A DNA stretch of 50,591 bases, from NCBI GenBank assembly GCA_902806055.1, contig CADCVD010000024.1, forward strand, positions 1-50,591, read 5' to 3'. The stretch's first letter is position 1. Each line of letters opens with the position of its first letter. The notes beneath the pieces are model-generated. The model saw only the letters and a list, made by a program, of their open reading frames with translations, was not told where the DNA came from and ran no database searches. Shown piece by piece: positions 26,241 through 34,673 of the stretch. This stretch comes from an uncultured Rubrobacteraceae bacterium. GTDB lineage: Bacteria > Actinomycetota > Rubrobacteria > Rubrobacterales > Rubrobacteraceae. The position numbers were made by a program, and so were the translations under genes.

Positions 26241-27589
26241 GTGGTGCCTCGATGAGGCCTGTCGCGGGCGTCCCGGGCGTTGACTTCTCCATCGAAGACG
26301 TCCGCGGAGACTTCCCCGACGAGCTAGAGATAGCTCCGCTCGAACGCCCGGTCGACGCGACCGTCCGGGTACCCGGTTCCAAGAGCCTCACCAACCGCGC
26401 TCTTCTGGTCGCCGCTCTCGCCGACGGCGACTCAACCATAAAGAATCCGCTCCTAAGCGACGACTCCTACTGGCTTTTGGAGGCCCTCGTTCGCCTCGGG
26501 TTTGCAGTCGAAGCCGACCGCGCAGGGGGCGTCGCTACCATACAAGGACGAGCGGGCACAATCCCCGAGAGAGAGGTGGACCTGTTCGTGGGGAACGCAG
26601 GAACGGTTGCAAGGTTCCTGCCGCCGGCGCTTTCTCTGGGTACGGGGCCGTACCGGGTCGACGGCGTGTCCCGGATGCGGGAACGTCCCGTCGGTGACCT
26701 GGTGGAGGCGATGCGCAAGCTCGGAGCCGGGGTCGGGTACGGGGGAGAGGAGGGCCGGTTCCCCCTGATTCTTGACGGGGGAGGGTTACAGGGCGGCGAC
26801 GCGAAGGTAAAGGGAAGCAAGAGCAGCCAGTTCCTCAGCGGGCTTCTCATGGCCGCCCCCTACGCTGCGGGAGAGGTAGTGCTGGAGGTGGAGGGCGGGC
26901 TCGTCTCCAAGCCGTATGTCGGTATCACGTTGGAGGTGATGAGCGAGTTCGGGGTCGAGGTCGAGGTGAGAGAGGACTACGGGCGATTCGCTGTCTCACC
27001 CGGCCTCTACAAGGCTCGTGATTACGCGATCGAACCGGACGCCTCTGGAGCCTCGTACTTTATGGCGGCGGCTGCCGTTACGGGGGGGCGGGTAGAGATA
27101 CCGGGGCTCGGCGCGGGTTCGATGCAGGGAGACATGAAGTTTGCGGAAGTGCTTGCTGAGATGGGCTGCGACACGCAGACACGCGCGGAGTCCATCGCGG
27201 TACGCGGTCCGGAGCGGCTGCGGGGGGTCGAGGTGGACATGAACGCCTTCTCGGACACCATGATAACGCTGGCGGCTATAGCGCCGTTCGCCGCGGGCCC
27301 GACGATCATAAACAACGTCGAGCACACCCGCCATCAGGAGACCGACCGCATAAGCGCTGTAGTTACCGAGCTCAGGCGTCTCGGAGTACGGGCGGAGGAG
27401 TGGCGTGACGGGCTTCGAATAGAGCCTGGTCCCGCGCATCCGGCCCTCGTAAGAACGTACGGCGATCACCGCATTGCGATGGCCTTCGCGGTGACCGGAC
27501 TCGTGACGCCGGGGATACGCATACAGGATCCCGGCTGCGTAACTAAGACTTTTCCCGACTACTTTTATAAGCTAGCTTCCTTGCGATAA
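26237..27589 (+). CDS. aroA: 3-phosphoshikimate 1-carboxyvinyltransferase (EPSP synthase)
   Basis: Sixth shikimate enzyme, adding enolpyruvyl from PEP to shikimate 3-phosphate. Visible: PGSKSLTNRALL, LFVGNAGTVARFL, the substrate SKSSQFLSG, the catalytic Asp in FSDTMITLAAI, RHQETDRISAV, and YGDHRIAMA. 450 residues including a 35-residue N-terminal extension. It is separate from the aroC-B-K-Q cluster but completes the last steps; in Mycobacterium a gene of this operon position is cmk directly after rluB. Confidence 0.96.
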   Translation: MSGASMRPVAGVPGVDFSIEDVRGDFPDELEIAPLERPVDATVRVPGSKSLTNRALLVAALADGDSTIKNPLLSDDSYWLLEALVRLGFAVEADRAGGVATIQGRAGTIPEREVDLFVGNAGTVARFLPPALSLGTGPYRVDGVSRMRERPVGDLVEAMRKLGAGVGYGGEEGRFPLILDGGGLQGGDAKVKGSKSSQFLSGLLMAAPYAAGEVVLEVEGGLVSKPYVGITLEVMSEFGVEVEVREDYGRFAVSPGLYKARDYAIEPDASGASYFMAAAAVTGGRVEIPGLGAGSMQGDMKFAEVLAEMGCDTQTRAESIAVRGPERLRGVEVDMNAFSDTMITLAAIAPFAAGPTIINNVEHTRHQETDRISAVVTELRRLGVRAEEWRDGLRIEPGPAHPALVRTYGDHRIAMAFAVTGLVTPGIRIQDPGCVTKTFPDYFYKLASLR

Positions 27590-27623
27590 AGCCAGCCCGG
27601 TTTCGGATATACTCAGCATATCA

Positions 27624-28307
27624 ATGAGAGGACTTATCCTAGCTATAGACGGTCCCGCCGGGAGCGGCAAGAGTTCGGTAGCTCGGGCCGTCGCCGAACG
27701 GCTGGGGCTGGTCAACCTGAACACGGGCGCTACCTACAGGGCCGTCGCCTTGGTGGCGCTTCGAGATGAGATCTCCCTGGACGACTCTGCATCTCTGGCT
27801 TGCGTAGGCGAGCTTGTAGACCTCGCAGCGGACGGAGCCTTCTACAAAGGGGAGCCCATCCCGGACGATGCCCTCCGTTCCCCCGCAGTGGCCGCCGCCT
27901 CTTCGAAGGTAAGCGCCCACCCGCGGCTCAGAGAAGTTCTCGTCGCGAGGCAGCGGCTGGCGGCAGAGAGCGCCTCGGGCGGAGCGGTAGTCGAGGGGCG
28001 CGATATCGGGACCGTAGTCCTACCCAAGGCCGATCTCAAGGTGTTCCTCTCGGCCTCGCCCCAGGAGCGAGCTCGCCGTCGCGCCCACCAGACCGGACGC
28101 GAAGGTGAGCTGGATCGCATCCGCGAAGCGATCGACAGGCGCGACAGGCGCGACTCCGAGCGTGAAGCATCTCCCCTCATGCCTGCCCATGATGCCATCG
28201 TCCTCGATACCACGGAGCTCTCCCTTGAGGAAGCTGTCTCCCGCGTCGTAGAGCTCGCCCGCGAGCGTGGAGCTACCAGCGGCGGCAAGGCTCCGGGGAT
28301 CTCCTAG
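27624..28307 (+). CDS. cmk: Cytidylate kinase
   Basis: Phosphorylates CMP and dCMP. ILAIDGPAGSGKSSVAR (Walker A), LNTGATYRAVALVAL, and VEGRDIGTVVLP with the CMP-binding residues are intact; 227 residues. A TATACT box (about 27607) lies just before the ATG start and may be a -10, but no matching -35 is clear. Confidence 0.95.
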   Translation: MRGLILAIDGPAGSGKSSVARAVAERLGLVNLNTGATYRAVALVALRDEISLDDSASLACVGELVDLAADGAFYKGEPIPDDALRSPAVAAASSKVSAHPRLREVLVARQRLAAESASGGAVVEGRDIGTVVLPKADLKVFLSASPQERARRRAHQTGREGELDRIREAIDRRDRRDSEREASPLMPAHDAIVLDTTELSLEEAVSRVVELARERGATSGGKAPGIS

Positions 28308-28313
28308 ATCTTT

Positions 28314-28976
28314 ATGGAGGCCGGTAGGCTAGAGAAGGGCCTCTCTCGCGGCATGTCGTCCCGCTATCGTCTCTTCAGGCGCACGGTGATCCTGCTCGGC
28401 CGGGTGCTGTTTGGGTTTACCGTTCACGGCGCGGAGAAGGTGCCGAAAGAAGGCCCTCTTATAATCGCGTCAAACCACCGCCGGTATGCTGACCCCGTAC
28501 TCGTCTCGATGGCTGTGCCTCGCAGGATACAGTGGATGGCGAAAAAGGAGCTCTTCATCTCACCCTTCGACAGGCTCTTCTTCTTTATCGGCGCCTTTCC
28601 CATAGACCGCCAGAGAGGCGCTCGCGCCGCGCTCAAGACCTCCCTCGACCTCCTGGCCGCGAACTGGGCCCTCGGCATCTTCCCCGAAGGCACCCGCCGC
28701 AAGAGCTACGATCCCGAGGATGCGCCCAAGAGCGGGATCGCTATGATCTCCGCCCGCTCGAACGCCCCGATACTCCCGGTCTTCGTCGGCGCAGTCCCCA
28801 ACCCTCTCCAAAGACTCAAAAACTCCAAGCTCGAAGTATATGTCGGTGACCCGATTTTTACTCATAATACAAAAAGCCCTAGTGATGACAGGAGGGAGCG
28901 CAGGGAGGTTGCGGGGAGAATATTGCGGGAGATCTACGCTCTAGGCGAGGGATCTAAGATGGGGGAGAGATCTTGA
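28314..28976 (+). CDS. plsC: 1-acyl-glycerol-3-phosphate acyltransferase
   Basis: Adds the second acyl chain in phosphatidic acid synthesis at the membrane. The acyltransferase blocks are clear: NHRRYADP (H-X4-D) and FPEGTRRK; 220 residues with an N-terminal hydrophobic stretch. Starts six bases after cmk and overlaps der by TTGA; cmk-plsC-der is a frequent bacterial order. The last 30 residues are less GC-rich. Confidence 0.93.
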   Translation: MEAGRLEKGLSRGMSSRYRLFRRTVILLGRVLFGFTVHGAEKVPKEGPLIIASNHRRYADPVLVSMAVPRRIQWMAKKELFISPFDRLFFFIGAFPIDRQRGARAALKTSLDLLAANWALGIFPEGTRRKSYDPEDAPKSGIAMISARSNAPILPVFVGAVPNPLQRLKNSKLEVYVGDPIFTHNTKSPSDDRRERREVAGRILREIYALGEGSKMGERS

Positions 28977-30274
28977 GCCGGTTGCCGGTGGTTGCGATAG
29001 TCGGGGCGCCGAACGTTGGAAAGAGCACGTTTATGAACCGGGTTCTCGGGCGGCGGCAGGCCGTCGTTGCGGATGAGCCTGGGACAACCCGCGACCGTTC
29101 ATACAACCGGGCTGAGTGGGCCGGGCGGGAGTTCCTGCTCGTGGATACGGGCGGTATGGAGCCGCTGGCACGCGGAGGGCTCGAGGCGCTCGTGACGTTA
29201 CAGGCACGGGTTGCCGTCGAGGAAGCGGACGTCATCATTCACATGGCCGACGCGCGGCTCGGGGTAACGGAGGCAGACGCAGCGATAGCGCGAGAGATCA
29301 GGAAGGCACGCGCGAGGGTGGTGCTGGCCGCGAACAAGCTGGACAACCCATCCGACGACACGGCTCGCTATCCGTTCTACTCGCTGGGCGAGGGAGAGCC
29401 GTATGCTATTAGCGCCAACCACGGCATAGGCACCGGAGACCTCTTAGACGCCGTAGTCGCCTTGTTGCCTCAGACCGTCGCGGAGGAGCAGAGCAATGGC
29501 ATCCCTAGCGTGGCCGTCATCGGGAGGCCGAACGTGGGCAAGAGCACGCTCCTCAACCGTTTGTTGGGCGCGGATCGGGCCGTAGTCTCCGAGGTCGCGG
29601 GGACAACCACCGACGCTGTGTCCCACGAGATAGAAGTGGCAGGGTCCGTCACCCGGTTCAATCTTCTCGACACCGCCGGGGTCAGCCGAAGTGCTCGGAG
29701 GGCGGAAGGTGTGCCGTTCTACTCGACGTTAAAGACTGAAGGGGCGATTCGCCGCTCGGACGTTTCACTATTGCTCGTGGATGCGGTTGAAGGGCTTGTA
29801 GCCGAAGACTTGAGGCTCGCGAGTAAGGTCGAGGAAGCTGGGAGTGCGTGCGGGGTGGTGATCAACAAGAGCGATCTAGTCTCGCAAGAGCGGCTGCAGG
29901 AGATCGAGGGCTCCCTCTTCGCCAGGATGACAGATCTCAAGCCTCCGGCAATCTTTATCTCCGCGCTAACCGGTGCGGGTACGGAGAACGTGATGCCGCT
30001 CGCTGCCCGTCTGCACGAGGCGTACAACCTGAGGCTAACCACGCACGAGGTCGCGGAGTTGATAAACGTTCTTACCGATCGTAACCCGCCACCGTCCAAC
30101 GTGAAGATACGCTTCGCCACTCAAACGGGAGTCGCCCCGCCTCGATTTACCCTCTTCGCCACGCGCCCCAAAGATGTCCCTGACGGTTACCTGCGCTATG
30201 TAGAGAACGCCATACGCGACCGCTACGGTCTCTATGGGGTAAGCGTTCGCCTGCGACTGAAGAGCAGTCGTTAG
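28973..30274 (+). CDS. der: Ribosome biogenesis GTPase Der (EngA)
   Basis: Two tandem GTPase domains assist 50S assembly. First domain GAPNVGKST, DTGG, NKLD; second domain GRPNVGKST, DTAG, NKSD; C-terminal KH-like domain. 433 residues, normal length. TTG start overlapping plsC. Last gene before a 249-base untranslated stretch. Confidence 0.97.
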   Translation: MSRLPVVAIVGAPNVGKSTFMNRVLGRRQAVVADEPGTTRDRSYNRAEWAGREFLLVDTGGMEPLARGGLEALVTLQARVAVEEADVIIHMADARLGVTEADAAIAREIRKARARVVLAANKLDNPSDDTARYPFYSLGEGEPYAISANHGIGTGDLLDAVVALLPQTVAEEQSNGIPSVAVIGRPNVGKSTLLNRLLGADRAVVSEVAGTTTDAVSHEIEVAGSVTRFNLLDTAGVSRSARRAEGVPFYSTLKTEGAIRRSDVSLLLVDAVEGLVAEDLRLASKVEEAGSACGVVINKSDLVSQERLQEIEGSLFARMTDLKPPAIFISALTGAGTENVMPLAARLHEAYNLRLTTHEVAELINVLTDRNPPPSNVKIRFATQTGVAPPRFTLFATRPKDVPDGYLRYVENAIRDRYGLYGVSVRLRLKSSR

Positions 30275-30402
30275 AGCATCCCTGGTAGCGGCGCCCAACC
30301 GTGGTGCCTATGCTCACGATTCCTTATAGCGCAGCATACTTGTGCGGCGGCTTCTGTCGGTCCGGCTCGCGGCAGCGGTCGTTGACCGTGTGCACCAACC
30401 CT

Positions 30403-30430
30403 TTGAGAGCCTAGCGTTCCAGGGTAAGAT
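30403..30430 (+). promoter_or_regulatory. Candidate promoter of the sugar pyrophosphorylase gene
   Basis: TTGAGA (30403-30408) and TAAGAT (30425-30430) are 16 bases apart, giving five and four matches to the sigma-70 consensus. The predicted transcript would carry a leader of about 180 bases. The first part of the gap, 30275-30402, holds nothing else I can identify. Confidence 0.5.
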
Positions 30431-30456
30431 AAAGGGTGGAATGAAACGGCGACATT

Positions 30457-30509
30457 GGTTCTGGTGGGAACCGCTGTAACGATCACATACAAACCTTGGT
30501 CAACCAGGG
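30457..30509 (+). promoter_or_regulatory. Leader RNA with two hairpins before a short ORF
   Basis: Hairpin one pairs GGTTC (30457-30461) with GAACC (30468-30472). Hairpin two pairs CCTTGG (30494-30499) with CCAGGG (30504-30509), loop TCAA, and ends only a few bases before the ribosome-binding site GGAGAG of the short ORF. Such an arrangement could control access to the ribosome-binding site. Confidence 0.35.
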
Positions 30510-30523
30510 AAGCAGGAGAGATC

Positions 30524-30622
30524 ATGTTCTACACCTTGCTTGCGCTCGTCGCGGGCGTCGTCCAGTCAGAAGGCGCTACAGGGAGTCTCTGTATGGACAG
30601 GAATTTGGAGGCAGGTCGATGA
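30524..30622 (+). CDS. 32-residue upstream ORF coupled to the sugar pyrophosphorylase gene
   Basis: ATG 30524 follows GGAGAG at ideal spacing and reads 32 codons, ending at TGA 30620-30622, which overlaps the ATG of the next gene (ATGA). The peptide has a hydrophobic first half and a polar second half with one Cys. It could be a regulatory leader peptide or a small membrane peptide. The good ribosome-binding site and exact stop-start overlap are the only evidence. Confidence 0.5.
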   Translation: MFYTLLALVAGVVQSEGATGSLCMDRNLEAGR

Positions 30623-33138
30623 AGGCAGTAATTATGGCGGGGGGGCAGGGGACGAGGCTAAGGCCGCTTACGAGCGATCAGCCTAAACCCATGATCCCGA
30701 TTGCCAACGTTCCGTGTATGGAACACATCGTTAACTTGCTGAAGAGTCACGGCATCAACGACGTCATCGTAACCCTACAGTTCATGCCGGAAGAGATCCG
30801 GGATTACTTCGGTAACGGCTCCGACCGAGGAATGAACATTAGCTACTCGGTCGAGGACGTTCCGGCGGGCACCGCTGGCTCCGTCAAGCTCGCCGAGGAA
30901 CATCTCGCAGGCGAGCGGGCGCTCGTTATTAGCGGAGACGCCCTGACCGACTGTGACCTTACCAGAGTCCTTGACTTCCACGGCCAAAAGAAAGCCGAGG
31001 CGACGATGGTCTTGAAGAGCGTAGAGAACCCGCTCGACTTCGGGATCGTCATCACCGAGGAGGATGGCAGGATCTCGCGCTTCCTCGAAAAACCCGCGTG
31101 GGGTCAGGTCTTCTCCGACACCGTGAACACCGGCATCTACGTACTCGAACCGTCGGTCTTAGGAGAGATTCCGGCAGAAGGCGAGTATGATTTCTCGAAG
31201 GAACTCTTCCCTAAACTACTAGAGGCGGGCAGACCTCTCTATGGGTTCGTTACCGAGGACTACTGGGAGGACATCGGTACGCTAGAGCAGTACATGAGCG
31301 CCCAGCGCGACGTCCTCGACGGCAAGATGAGCACCGCAAGGCCGCCCGGAACCAGGCTTCGGGAGAACGTCTATGTTGGTCGACGGGCGCAGGTAGATGA
31401 CGAGGAGCTAGAGGGTCCGGTCGTGATCGGGGAGAACGTCCGGGTCGATGAAGGGGCGAGTATCAGTCCATACTGCGTTATCGCGGACAACGTCGTCGTG
31501 GGCGCGGGCGCTTCCGTCGAGAGAAGCGTAATCGCCGAGGGGACCTATGTAGGCGAAGGCGCAGAGCTCATAGACACCCTCGTGGGGCGCCACTCTTACA
31601 TTCAGGAGCGGGCTCGTATCCTGGAACGTAGCGCTCTGGGCGACGACGTAATAATAGGCGAGGGCGCCACCATCGCGCCTGACGTTAAGATTTTCCCGCA
31701 CAAGACAGTCGAGAGCGGAGCGAACGTTACGCAGAGTTTGATCTACGAGACGATGGGCCTTCGTACAGTCTTTAAAGGCGGCGTGGTCTCCGGTAAGTTC
31801 AACGTCGACCTCACGCCCGAATTCACCATCCGCTTAGCATCCTCTTTCGGTACCGAGCTCGACCCTGGCTCGATAGTCACCCTAGGCCGCGACTCCTCCC
31901 GCTCAGCCCAGGTCGCCAAGAGGGCTATGACCAGCGCCCTGCTCGGGACCGGCGTGAACGTCCGGGACTTGCGGGCGGCGCACGCGGGCGTAGTCCGCCA
32001 CGACGTCCTCGCAGGCAAGTCCGTGGCCGGGGCTCACATAAGGGCTGGGGAAGATCCGGACGATCTGGAGGTCCTCTTTTTCTCCTCTGGTGCCACTCCA
32101 ATGAGTGAGGCCGGACAGCGCGCTATAGAGAAGGTTTTCGTGCGGGAGGAGTACAGGCGGGCTCACGGGGCCGACATAGGGGACCTGATCTATCCGGGCC
32201 GGGCGGTAGAGCAGTACGTCGAACGCCTTGAACGAGCTACTGATCGGGAGAAAACGAGCGGCGCAACCCTGGTAGTAGACTTCTCCGGAGGAGTAGCCGG
32301 GCTGGTTGCCAGCGGGGTCTTCTCCAGGCTCGGCGTGAATGCTGTAGTGATGGAGGGTTTCACCAACGCTAACGTCGCCGGCGGCGGACGGCTCTCTGAT
32401 CCCGGCCAACACTTCACCCAGGCGCTGGACAGAGTAGGCCGCATAGTGCCGACCGTCGGAGCCTCTTTCGGCGCCGTGGTCGGGCCTACGGGCGAGGACG
32501 TGCAGTTCGTTGATGATGAAGGAGAGTTCGTACCGCCGGACTTGATGCTCGCGTGCTTTCTCTCGCGTATGCGGCCGAGAAAGGCCGTCCTCCCGATAAA
32601 CCTGAGCCACCGCTATGGGCAACTGGTAGAAGATGCCGGTGGCACTCTAGAAGGGAGCCGTACGGGCCTCAACAACGTCGCTATAAAAGCAGCCGAAATG
32701 CGGGCCGATATCGCGGGGCTCGCGGATGGGCGCTACGTGTTTCCATCCTTCCTACCCGCCCCCGACTGTTTCATGACGCTCGCAATAGCCCTGGAGCTTT
32801 TCCGCGAGGAGCCACTATCCAGGGTAAGAGACCGCCTTGGAGAGGACTTTGGCAACGTTCGAAGGAGGCAGCTCGACTGTCCGTGGGCGGCGAAGGGGCG
32901 CGTGATGCGAGGCTTGGCCGAGAAGTTCGGTGGCGACCCGGATGCTATCCTTACGGACGGTGTCAAGCTCAACGTAGACAACGGCTGGGTGCTAATGCTA
33001 CCGGACCCCGACAACCCCCTCTTCTACGTTTATGCCGAGCAGGAGAGCGACAACCCTGCCGAGAACGGAAGTACCAGCTCTGAGGATCTCGTTTCCGAGT
33101 ATGCGCGGGTCGTCGAGAACCTTATAAACGGTGAGTAA
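30619..33138 (+). CDS. Mannose-1-phosphate guanylyltransferase-like nucleotidyltransferase fused to degenerate phosphomannomutase domain
   Basis: Residues 1-235 are a nucleotidyltransferase: GGQGTRLRPLT, PKPMIPI, GDALTD and FLEKPAW. Residues 250-365 form a left-handed beta helix. Residues 380-790 follow the phosphohexomutase fold, but all four active-site loops are gone: no TASHNP phosphoserine motif (FFSSGATP instead), no DGDADR metal loop (GPTGEDVQ), and neither sugar- nor phosphate-binding loop is recognisable. 839 residues. ATG 30619, behind GGAGG, is preferred over upstream frame openings. It likely makes GDP-mannose or a similar NDP-sugar for glycans; the C-terminal part may bind sugar phosphate as a sensor. 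Substrate is not certain. Confidence 0.85.
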   Translation: MKAVIMAGGQGTRLRPLTSDQPKPMIPIANVPCMEHIVNLLKSHGINDVIVTLQFMPEEIRDYFGNGSDRGMNISYSVEDVPAGTAGSVKLAEEHLAGERALVISGDALTDCDLTRVLDFHGQKKAEATMVLKSVENPLDFGIVITEEDGRISRFLEKPAWGQVFSDTVNTGIYVLEPSVLGEIPAEGEYDFSKELFPKLLEAGRPLYGFVTEDYWEDIGTLEQYMSAQRDVLDGKMSTARPPGTRLRENVYVGRRAQVDDEELEGPVVIGENVRVDEGASISPYCVIADNVVVGAGASVERSVIAEGTYVGEGAELIDTLVGRHSYIQERARILERSALGDDVIIGEGATIAPDVKIFPHKTVESGANVTQSLIYETMGLRTVFKGGVVSGKFNVDLTPEFTIRLASSFGTELDPGSIVTLGRDSSRSAQVAKRAMTSALLGTGVNVRDLRAAHAGVVRHDVLAGKSVAGAHIRAGEDPDDLEVLFFSSGATPMSEAGQRAIEKVFVREEYRRAHGADIGDLIYPGRAVEQYVERLERATDREKTSGATLVVDFSGGVAGLVASGVFSRLGVNAVVMEGFTNANVAGGGRLSDPGQHFTQALDRVGRIVPTVGASFGAVVGPTGEDVQFVDDEGEFVPPDLMLACFLSRMRPRKAVLPINLSHRYGQLVEDAGGTLEGSRTGLNNVAIKAAEMRADIAGLADGRYVFPSFLPAPDCFMTLAIALELFREEPLSRVRDRLGEDFGNVRRRQLDCPWAAKGRVMRGLAEKFGGDPDAILTDGVKLNVDNGWVLMLPDPDNPLFYVYAEQESDNPAENGSTSSEDLVSEYARVVENLINGE

Positions 33139-33204
33139 AAAGGACACACCTAGGAGGGCGTCTAAGAGTGTACTTGAGGTTCAGGGGAGGTTATACTTCA
33201 CGCC

Positions 33205-33489
33205 ATGACGATGGATGAGGACCAGCACAGGGTCTCAGGCGAGCGAGCAGAGGGTTATGAGTGGGAGGAGGAGTCCGACCTCACCGCCATCTCAGAGGAG
33301 GAGCTCAGGACGCTTTTGAAGAAGCTAGCCGAGGAGGAGCGTGCGGTAAGTTACCGGCGTCGTGTCATACAGGGTAGGATCGACCTGATCCGCGCAGAGT
33401 TGGTCCGGCGCGGGGGGGGCTCGTTCTCCCCGGAAGAGCTCGCTCGTATACTCACGGGCGGAGAGGGACCAAGCGGGGAAAGACTTTGA
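33205..33489 (+). CDS. rsiG: RsiG-like single-motif c-di-GMP-binding anti-sigma factor
   Basis: A 94-residue, helical, charged protein. Residues 45-60 match exactly the c-di-GMP motif E(X)3S(X)2R(X)3Q(X)3D: Glu45, Ser49, Arg52, Gln56, Asp60. Streptomyces RsiG has two copies; single-copy RsiG from Rubrobacter radiotolerans acts as a homodimer, holds the sigma factor WhiG when c-di-GMP is bound, and controls type IV pili (established work, recalled). No whiG is in this window. A TATACT box (33186-33191) precedes the ATG. TTGA overlap with the FHA gene. Confidence 0.8.
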   Translation: MTMDEDQHRVSGERAEGYEWEEESDLTAISEEELRTLLKKLAEEERAVSYRRRVIQGRIDLIRAELVRRGGGSFSPEELARILTGGEGPSGERL

Positions 33490-33959
33490 ACCGCTGCCCC
33501 GATTGCGGACACGAGGTATCACCAGATCAGAATTTCTGCCCGGAGTGCGGGACGCGGCTCGTACACTCGCAGTCGACGGTCTCGTATGCCCCGAGCTTTG
33601 GCGAGGAGTCGGATGCTCCAGCCCAAGCATCCTACGACGATGAACCCGAAGGAGCGGCGCTTATTGAGCTAGATCAGGTCGAAGGCACGGCTGGCAGGAG
33701 GATGCACGATATCGGTGACGAGCGGGTGACCGTCGGGCGAAGTCCACAGAGCGACATCTTCCTTGATGACGTGACCGTCAGCCGCGAGCACGCTGAGGTC
33801 TTTAAGCGTGACCAACCGGGCGAAAAAGGATTCAGGATACGCGACGCCGGTAGCCTCAACGGTACCTACGTCAACCGGGTACGTGTTGACTCCGTCGATC
33901 TAAGGAACGGCGACGAGATACAGATAGGCAAGTATCGCTTTAAATTCGTGTACACGTAG
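33486..33959 (+). CDS. Zinc-ribbon and FHA domain protein (GarA-like)
   Basis: Residues 4-22 form a C4 zinc ribbon (CPDCG, CPECG). A linker with Ser/Thr-rich stretch follows, then an FHA domain (about 75-157) with GRSPQSDIFLDD, SREHAEV and SLNGTYVN, the phosphothreonine-binding residues. In Mycobacterium the FHA protein GarA, regulator of 2-oxoglutarate metabolism under Ser/Thr kinases, is next to the same type of MerR gene. The GarA ETTS phosphorylation motif is not seen; the zinc ribbon is an addition. Partner kinase unknown. Confidence 0.88.
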   Translation: MNRCPDCGHEVSPDQNFCPECGTRLVHSQSTVSYAPSFGEESDAPAQASYDDEPEGAALIELDQVEGTAGRRMHDIGDERVTVGRSPQSDIFLDDVTVSREHAEVFKRDQPGEKGFRIRDAGSLNGTYVNRVRVDSVDLRNGDEIQIGKYRFKFVYT

Positions 33960-34001
33960 TCGCTTGTGCATGAGACTTTAAGCTAGGATGGGAGTAGCAG
34001 C

Positions 34002-34673
34002 TTGGATATGAGTGACAACGGCGGACAGAAAGACCATTACACCATAGGGGAGGTGGTGGAGCGGCTTCGCAAGGAGTTCCCCACTCTCAGCGTCAGCAAG
34101 GTGCGCTATCTTGAGCGTCGGCGCCTTATAAACCTGACCCGCACGCGCGGCGGTTACCGTCTCTTCTCTCCCCAGGACGTCGAGATGCTCCGCTACATCC
34201 TGACCCTTCAGGACAAGGAGTATCTCCCCCTAAAGGTTATAAAGAAGCGTATCGAGGGGGGAATGCCGATAGCAGCTGGAGAATCGGGTGGCGACCTCTC
34301 ACGCGTCCTCGAAGACCGCACATACACTAAAGAGGAGCTCGCCGACGCGATAGACATAGAGACACGCTTCGTGGACGAACTCGTCTCCGTAGGCGTCATC
34401 GGCCGGGGCGGCGAGCTCTCTCAACGCGACGCCGAGATCGCTCGCATGGCCCTTGAGATGGCGAAGTTCTCGATTCAGCCGCGCCACCTGCGTGGTATCC
34501 TCGCCGCCGTCGAGCGGGAGGCCGCCATGTTTAAGCAGATCCTGAATCCGGATCTGAGGAGTAGCGACGAACAGCGCATCCAGGACGCCCTAAACAAGGC
34601 CCGCCACCTCGCCTCTGTCGACTCCCGCCTCAAAGAGTTGATGATGGCGAACGCGATAGACAGCTTTGCTTGA
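34002..34673 (+). CDS. MerR family transcriptional regulator (Rv1828-like)
   Basis: Winged helix-turn-helix at residues 8-80 (YTIGEVVERL, VRYLERRRLI, GGYRLFSPQDVEMLRYI), then a second all-helical domain of about 130 residues instead of a metal-binding loop. Length and neighbours match mycobacterial Rv1828. TTG 34002 has GGGAG seven bases upstream; ATG 34008 is an alternative. Overlaps apt. Confidence 0.88.
   Translation: MDMSDNGGQKDHYTIGEVVERLRKEFPTLSVSKVRYLERRRLINLTRTRGGYRLFSPQDVEMLRYILTLQDKEYLPLKVIKKRIEGGMPIAAGESGGDLSRVLEDRTYTKEELADAIDIETRFVDELVSVGVIGRGGELSQRDAEIARMALEMAKFSIQPRHLRGILAAVEREAAMFKQILNPDLRSSDEQRIQDALNKARHLASVDSRLKELMMANAIDSFA

Noticed and set aside
30271-30525. 84-codon - strand frame opposite the leader of the sugar pyrophosphorylase gene.
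   Set aside because: It overlaps the promoter, hairpins and leader, has no recognisable features, and its composition looks like a chance frame.
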